The notes under the pieces: model-generated
Seen by the model: the letters and a program-made list of their open reading frames with translations, nothing else
Databases searched by the model: none
Told to the model about the DNA's origin: nothing
In this document: positions 58,430 to 64,000 of the stretch, piece after piece
Layout of the letters: each line of letters begins with the position of its first letter
How positions within the stretch are numbered: position 1 is the stretch's first letter
Translations under genes and position numbers: made by a program
Source of the DNA: Silurus meridionalis
Taxonomy: Eukaryota; Chordata; Actinopteri; Siluriformes; Siluridae
Length of the DNA: 64,000 nucleotides
Assembly: GCF_014805685.1 (NCBI RefSeq)
Contig: NC_060909.1
Location: 3,914,792 to 3,978,791, forward strand
Reading direction: 5' to 3'

Positions 58430-58740
58430 TTTAATACCTTTAATTGTCATGAACAGTTTGTACTCAATTGGAAATCAGTGAACAGCTCCTCATCATTGAT
58501 GGAATTATAATAAATAGACAATTCGGTTTCTGAATCAGAAAGGGTTCCCTTTGGGGTTTGACTCCTCCATGATTTCTTTCTAAACCATCTGAGGGAGTTT
58601 TTCTTTGCCACTGTCACCACTGGTTTGCTCATTAGAATTGAACTTATATGGGTTAATTGATGAATTTACTGTCCATTTGTAAACTCATTATTTCTGCTTT
58701 GGGACTGCGTCAAATTGTTAAAAGCGCTATCCAAATAAAC
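58430..58740 (-). mobile_element. Otophysan dispersed repeat, copy 2
   Basis: Complement of the family at 45752: 'ctgagggagtttttctttgc', 'cactgtcaccactggtttgc', 'tgtttaaaagcgctatccaa'-type end near 58720, 'ataaactaaattgaatgg'. Confidence 0.8.
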
Positions 58741-58744
58741 TAAA

Positions 58745-59334
58745 TTGAATGGTGTGTGAACAAACTTCTGATCAACCAAAGCGAACATGACAGACGACTT
58801 ATGACGGTTATTGGAGTTTCATGCATGACAGTAAAGATTTTCACACATGACACTCAGTGTCCTCTTGCATACACGTTACAGGGTGTTGAGTTGTAACACT
58901 GAGCATGTTAAATATTCACGCCGGCCATGACTTCACTGTGAGCAGATCAGAGTTGACATTGGATTTTACATACCCCATGCCACACGGTCATCTGAGGAAC
59001 GTACTGTAATTGTTTTAGACCAGCCGAAAATTGGGACACCTTTTCCGAATCGGCCTTCAGAACTGGGCCAGATTATCCTCTACTGTCAAGTCAAGTATAA
59101 AACTTTCCTTTTGCTATATTTAGATGTAATATTTGGTTTCCTTTTCGGCTCTTCATATTCAAGAGACACTTGTAAAGACTGAAAACCGTTACTGAAAGCT
59201 GTTATGATGCTTTCAATGGATGGCGTTTCAGATGTCTAAGAGTCTTTTTCCCCTTCTGCAGTATGTGTTTCACCTTGTCACACAATGCCACGTCAATGCA
59301 AGTCTTCTGCCGACAACAAAGGCTAAACTGTCTT
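58745..59334. other. Non-coding, nothing recognised
   Basis: Intergenic sequence, no gene signal. Confidence 0.5.
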
Positions 59335-59339
59335 CAGGT

Positions 59340-59455
59340 AGGTTGTAGCATAGATCTTAAACCATTGGACTCTGGATTGAAAGGTCACAAGATCAAATCT
59401 AAACAGCACCAAGCTGCCACTACTGGGCCCTTGAGCAAAGCCCTTAAAAGGGAAC
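59340..59455 (+). mobile_element. tRNA-type SINE, family 2, worn copy
   Basis: 'ggtcacaagatcaaatctaa', 'caccaagctgccactactgg', 'gcccttgagcaaagccctta'. Confidence 0.75.
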
Positions 59456-59459
59456 TTAA

Positions 59460-60400
59460 CACACCAATCTCATGTTTATCTTGAGTACCTATACAGTAGG
59501 ATTGCATCTTTCATATCTATGAAGAGTCTTTAGTTTAATCAGGTTTATAAAAGAAAGCTACAGCTTGACGCTTCTCTCTGAAAACAGCCGAGCTCCTGGA
59601 GGTGTGTTGTGGGCGGAGCTAAAAAGTCTGATTGTTGTCCAAAACAATCAAATCCAGCCAGACATACAGTATGCAATCCAGAATTGGATCCCAAGGTTAA
59701 AAATTGAACATTTAAAACAACAGCAGCAGCAATAACGGCGCAGCATCTGGGTAATGTGACGATAATTTACTCACATTATGCTCTGCTTATTCAAGGTTGC
59801 GTTTACTGCGTTGTCTTTTATTATCATGTTATTATTTTTTTACAATAAACTATAATGGAGAAGACTTGATCACGAATGCAAAGTTGCATTTTTATTAAGG
59901 ATACAAATTCTCTCCTGGGGGTTCATTCGAAATGGTACAGTGGAATGTTAAGCCTTCGCCCCAGATCGTGTTAATGCATTTCACAGGGTTGAGGGGTCAG
60001 AGAAATGGAAAATAATAAACGGGAAAGAATGCTGATGCAGTATTTACAGTGTTTATATTGCACATTATACAATTTATAAATGCAAAATCCTTAGTTCTTG
60101 TTATAACTTTGTACATTTGTAATTTATGGCTTGTGTCTTATTCCTTATGTCCTTAATATTTATATCATAGGCTTTTCAGGGGATTCAAGTTAAAAGTTTC
60201 CTTATATGGTGTGACAAACTGTTTCCTGTACATTCTTATGGTACATTTTGACATTTTCAAAGACTTGTGCTTATTGTTGCATAGTGTATTATGATTTTTA
60301 TTCCACAAGCTTGTCTGTGTTTCCATGTGTTATTTTGTGCCATGGGTAACATTTACACACCCTCTGGTTCCAATCCAATTTAATAAAAATGTTTTTGTGT
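59460..60400. other. Non-coding, nothing recognised
   Basis: Intergenic AT-rich sequence. A short piece of the otophysan repeat ('ctcaaagcagctttacagaa') lies at 60423-60442. Confidence 0.5.
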
Positions 60401-60519
60401 ATCATTTTTAAGTATGGGCACTTCTCAAAGCAGCTTTACAGAAATAAATAGATTAAGAATATACATTTAATGATGTAAAACGTGGCTTATTTATTCTGCA
60501 GAAGAGGCAATACTAATGT

Positions 60520-60845
60520 TTCTTCTACTTTGTAACATGATACTCTCATTTTATTTGCTGATTAAAAGATCTTTTTTTGAAAGATTGATTTACTAATTTT
60601 TACCGACTTGATCTTTGTTTCATGGCATGTTGAAAAGGTTGTTGTGTTGATGGTTAATGCAGTGTTGAGGTGTACAATTTGATTTGTATTTTAGGAAATA
60701 AAACCTCAAGTACTGTTCAAATCAGATACAATTCATGTCATAATTTAATTGGTGACTGTGAACGTAATGGAGTAAGTGTTTTAGTAAAGTATTTATACTT
60801 TTACTCAAGTATGATTTTCAGGTACTGTTTATACCTCTAGCTCCA
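60520..60845. mobile_element. hAT-type relic, partial copy matching 38660-39385
   Basis: Shares 'tgttgtgttgatggttaatg' and 'cttttactcaagtatgattt' with the copy at 38.9-39.4 kb. Left part lost. Confidence 0.65.
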
Positions 60846-61307
60846 TGGTTCAAGTGGAACCATCCATCATAATTTTATGTATCTTTTTACTATCCGTATG
60901 GAGCCGTCCTCTGGTTCAGCAAGTAGCAATCGACTTCATCCAGATGTAGTGCATCAGGATAGGGCATAGGTGTGAAGAGCAGAAAAGAATCTTAAATTAC
61001 TGTTTTGCCTGTGTGCCATTTTCTTTTCTTTCCTGAATTAGGTTTGGTTTGGTTTTGCACCTTCTATCCACACCATGTCTCTAGGTGTTTATGCTAATGT
61101 ATCCATAGTGTATTTCTGCTTTAGGCTCGGTGTTCCCAGTACCAGCCTGACAAGAAAAATGGTATTGATGGGGAAATAATTAATGTACTGCTGCCATTGT
61201 TACTTATACCACTCTTAGATATTAGCAATAAACCCCAAACATAATACAAATAATGATTTTAAAATTATGTCTATTTTGGTCTATGATTCTTCATGAGCAT
61301 GTATCTC

Positions 61308-61361
61308 GTAGGTAGGTAGGTAGGTAGGTAGGTAGGTAGGTAGGTAGGTAGGTAGGTAGAT
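61308..61361. repeat. (GTAG)n microsatellite
   Basis: About 13 GTAG/TAGG units. Confidence 0.98.
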
Positions 61362-61547
61362 CAGAATTGTTGTTTTATAACAATATATAGTTACATAGCT
61401 TTTATCTATTCAGTTGACTTTGAAAGAGAATAATTAATAAAAAAAAGGCACCAATGTAATTAGATGATAATTAACATAATGTTTACCAACCACAGACAAA
61501 CCACAGACAAGCATATGGAAAGTTTTATATCCTGCACACCATAAACA

Positions 61548-61969
61548 CACTATATTGCCAAAGGTTTGGACACCTGACCAAAAAATTTATATGTACTTTG
61601 TGAACATCCCATTCAACATTCCCTATTTGCTGTTATAATAACCTCCACTCTTCTGGGAAGATGTTCCACTGGATTTTGGGTGTCGAGCGGTGTTCAGTAG
61701 TGTTGAGGTCAGTTCTCTGTTGTAGGCCACTCAAGATTTTCCACTTTAACCCATGTAAGCCATGTCTTCAATTAGCTGGGATTTTTCACACGGACATTGT
61801 CGTGCTGGAACAGGTTTGTTTCTCCTAATTTAAGTGAATAAAAATTTTATACTAGCACTTTAAAAGACGTCCAATACAGTTGTGTGTCTCCACTTTGTGG
61901 TACCAGTTTGGAAAAGAACCACATATGGCTGGTAAAATCAGTCGTCACAATACTTTGGTCCATATAGTG
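61548..61969. mobile_element. TIR MITE, CACTATAT family, 422 bp
   Basis: Inverted termini 'cactatattgccaaaggttt' at 61548-61567 and 'aatactttggtccatatagt' then 'g' ending at 61969. Interior phrases such as 'ccctatttgctgttataata', 'acctccactcttctgggaag', 'acattgtcgtgctggaacag' mark a common fish non-autonomous DNA transposon. A fragment of the same interior is at 53150-53180, and the remnant around 30.5-30.9 kb belongs here. No transposase. Confidence 0.85.
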
Positions 61970-62254
61970 CATATGTCATCAAATGATGTTGACTGTTAGT
62001 TTAACCAACAGTGTCCAACAGATATCTAAAAACCTTGCTAGCTTAGTGTGATTTTCTCACATGGTGAATTTCAGGCTTCGATCAATAGACGTAAAACACA
62101 TCCAATCCAATCTAATTCAAAATTATAAATTAATCTAATCTAATTCAGATTGTAATACGAAAACGGCTGTTAAAAATAATTCAGATTGAATTTTCAAAAA
62201 AATGGGAAATATTTGTAGTATTAAAAAATACCAAAGTATAGAATATAATGCAGA

Positions 62255-62910
62255 GGCGGGCCATCATGGTCAGCAGGGTCTAACGTTTTAATAATTTTTT
62301 GTCCTTGAATATGTATTAAATGATTCCCAATAGTCCATTCTCTTCTCTTCATAGTGTTTCTCTCGAAAGTGTAATTTTAGGTTGGAGTTTCTATCGTCAG
62401 ATTTGTCACATATTGCCGTAAGGCCAGCAGAAATGAAAAATGCAGGCTCTCCATAGCCTCAAATCCAAGTTGCTTGAAGCTGTAGCTTTCAAACAGTCAG
62501 GTTGCGACTTGCTTCAACTTCGAGGTCCCCTGGAAGGCATAGAATTGACGTCTGCATTTTCACGTATTTTGATTGGATGGTCAGAGAGTCAGAACTCTCA
62601 AACCACATCAGTAGCAAAGTGCACAAGCGCAAATATATTCGTGTGAATTTAATAATTATTTCAAAATGAATGGCTGATAAATGGCTGACAGCACGTACAC
62701 ATGCAAAAGACTTTTACAAGATGGACTTTTCAAGAAAAGCTGGAAATCTTGAGGAAAGGTCAGTTAAAACAGTATAACACAGTTGTTAAGCTTTTTCATG
62801 ATACATTTCCTGTAGAATTAGCAGAAAAACACAATTTGTCACACAAACCTCAGGAAAACCGTAAGACACTGAAAAAAATACACAGTAAACCTGGAGTCAT
62901 TTTATGAGGT
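62255..62910 (+). mobile_element. hAT element 5' fragment with start of a ZMYM/TTF-type protein
   Basis: Starts 'cagaggcgggccatcatggt', the usual terminus of this hAT group. Non-coding text follows, including 'cccaatagtccattctcttc', which is the terminus shared with the MITE at 33848. The open frame at 62701-62907 begins MQKTFTRWTFQEKLEILRKG, resembling the start of hAT-associated TTF/ZMYM proteins, then diverges. The element is truncated on the right; the catalytic part is absent. Confidence 0.6.
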
Positions 62911-64000
62911 TAATATCAGTGCTTCTGTTAGAGATGATGTATGTGGGCGGTGCAGCTGTGGCTACAGTGAAAAGAGACCTGTTGAATTGTGTTCATTGTG
63001 TTTCATGCTTTAGTAATGCCATAATTCTCACTGTATGAGATTCCTGTCTGTGATGCAGTGCTCTGTTCTTCTGTGTTTCTCTATAATATTGATGGTTTCT
63101 ATAGCAATGGTGTCATGGTATTAAGAGGTGGATTGATTCAGGTACAACAACACTGAAGGCCTATGTGTAAAACACACATCCTGCCACTGGTAGAATGTAG
63201 AATATAAAAAGTACTAGGATGTGTAGTAGAAAATGACAAACGTACGCACACATCCTTTAACTGTACTTTTATACTGAAATCCACTTTAAATATTTATACG
63301 AGCTGTCAAATAAATGCCAATGAAATATTTTAATGAAGCAAATGAATGTCTACAGGTATAGATGCTGCACGCTGTGTGTCACAGCAAAATAAAGAACAGT
63401 AGTTGTCTGTAATCTTTGCCGTGTGCCTCGTGAATATGCTTTTGAATTGTACCCTGGAACACACGGAGAAAAAAAAAAAAGAAAAAATGACACAAGCTTG
63501 TCTTCATTTTACATTTTCTCAGTTTATTGCTTTCTTGCCAAAACTCCAGGCCATTTATCACATGGCTGCCATGCTGTTGTATGTTCCAAACACTCAGTGT
63601 GATGACTGGCTCTGTTTGGAGTAACTTCGGGTGACAGCACGTCTCCTCGCTAAGCCTCATACAGATAAATACGAGCTGCCTCTCCAATTATAAAAGTGTC
63701 TTAAAAATTCCTAAATGTGTCTGATCTCGAACTGCAAAGCTGTCGGTTTGGTTTCACATGTTGTCTGTGTTTTATGAATATTTATGGCTCAGGGATTTAG
63801 TTGCTATAGAGCGTAATATTATTTATTAGGCTAGTTAGCACACTTTCTTTCTTCTTTTTTTTTTTTTTTGTAATGTCACACGTTTTGTATGCTGTACAGA
63901 TATTAGCCAGTGGTGTCTAGTCTGCTAACTGTACTTAACAGCAGTCAGAGGAGCTTTATTAATAATACATGAAATAAATATATAACTAAAAAACAGGGAG
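62911..64000. other. Non-coding, nothing recognised
   Basis: Intergenic sequence with a poly-A run near 63467-63486 and a poly-T run at 63851-63867. Overlapping open frames at 63379-63687 have no family resemblance. Confidence 0.5.

Overview
The window is vertebrate nuclear DNA from a ray-finned fish, most likely an otophysan and tentatively a catfish or characin relative. Two things point this way. The only confident protein-coding gene is a spliced vertebrate KCNQ1 gene. The repeats are typical of otophysan genomes: Tc1/mariner and hAT transposons, an RTE-like LINE, tRNA-derived SINEs, repeats ending in a 'gcgtctgccgaatgcc'-type tail, and very many microsatellites. The species cannot be fixed from the sequence alone.

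Positions 1843-24006, minus strand: kcnq1 (voltage-gated potassium channel Kv7.1), coding exons 1 to 11. All eleven exons were placed to the base by joining splice sites in a continuous reading frame (472 codons plus 2 nt). They cover the cytosolic N-terminus, S1-S6, the selectivity filter, the calmodulin-binding helix A region and part of the C-terminal linker. Exons 12-16 (helices B, C and D) are not seen and should lie to the left of the window. Exons 3-9 are packed into 1.4 kb with introns of about 0.1 kb. Introns 1 (13.1 kb) and 2 (5.1 kb) are large and full of repeats.

Intron 1 holds an unusual series of tandem arrays: a 31-bp minisatellite born inside a dead hAT transposase gene, a 30-31-bp array split by a hAT MITE, a 1.4-kb array of a 29-bp unit, and a degenerate array rich in TTCTAGAA palindromes.

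Positions 24007-64000: about 40 kb upstream of kcnq1 with no recognisable host gene. It is made of unremarkable AT-rich sequence and a layered set of transposon relics: hAT elements, a mariner deletion derivative, Tc1 fragments, TIR MITEs, LINE 3' ends, and two kinds of SINE. The most informative group is a tRNA-Glu-headed SINE (three copies), whose body looks like the 5' leader of an RTE-like LINE fused to the 3' end of the same LINE. An internally deleted LINE copy in the same window (48.26-49.23 kb) carries both parts and allows the comparison.
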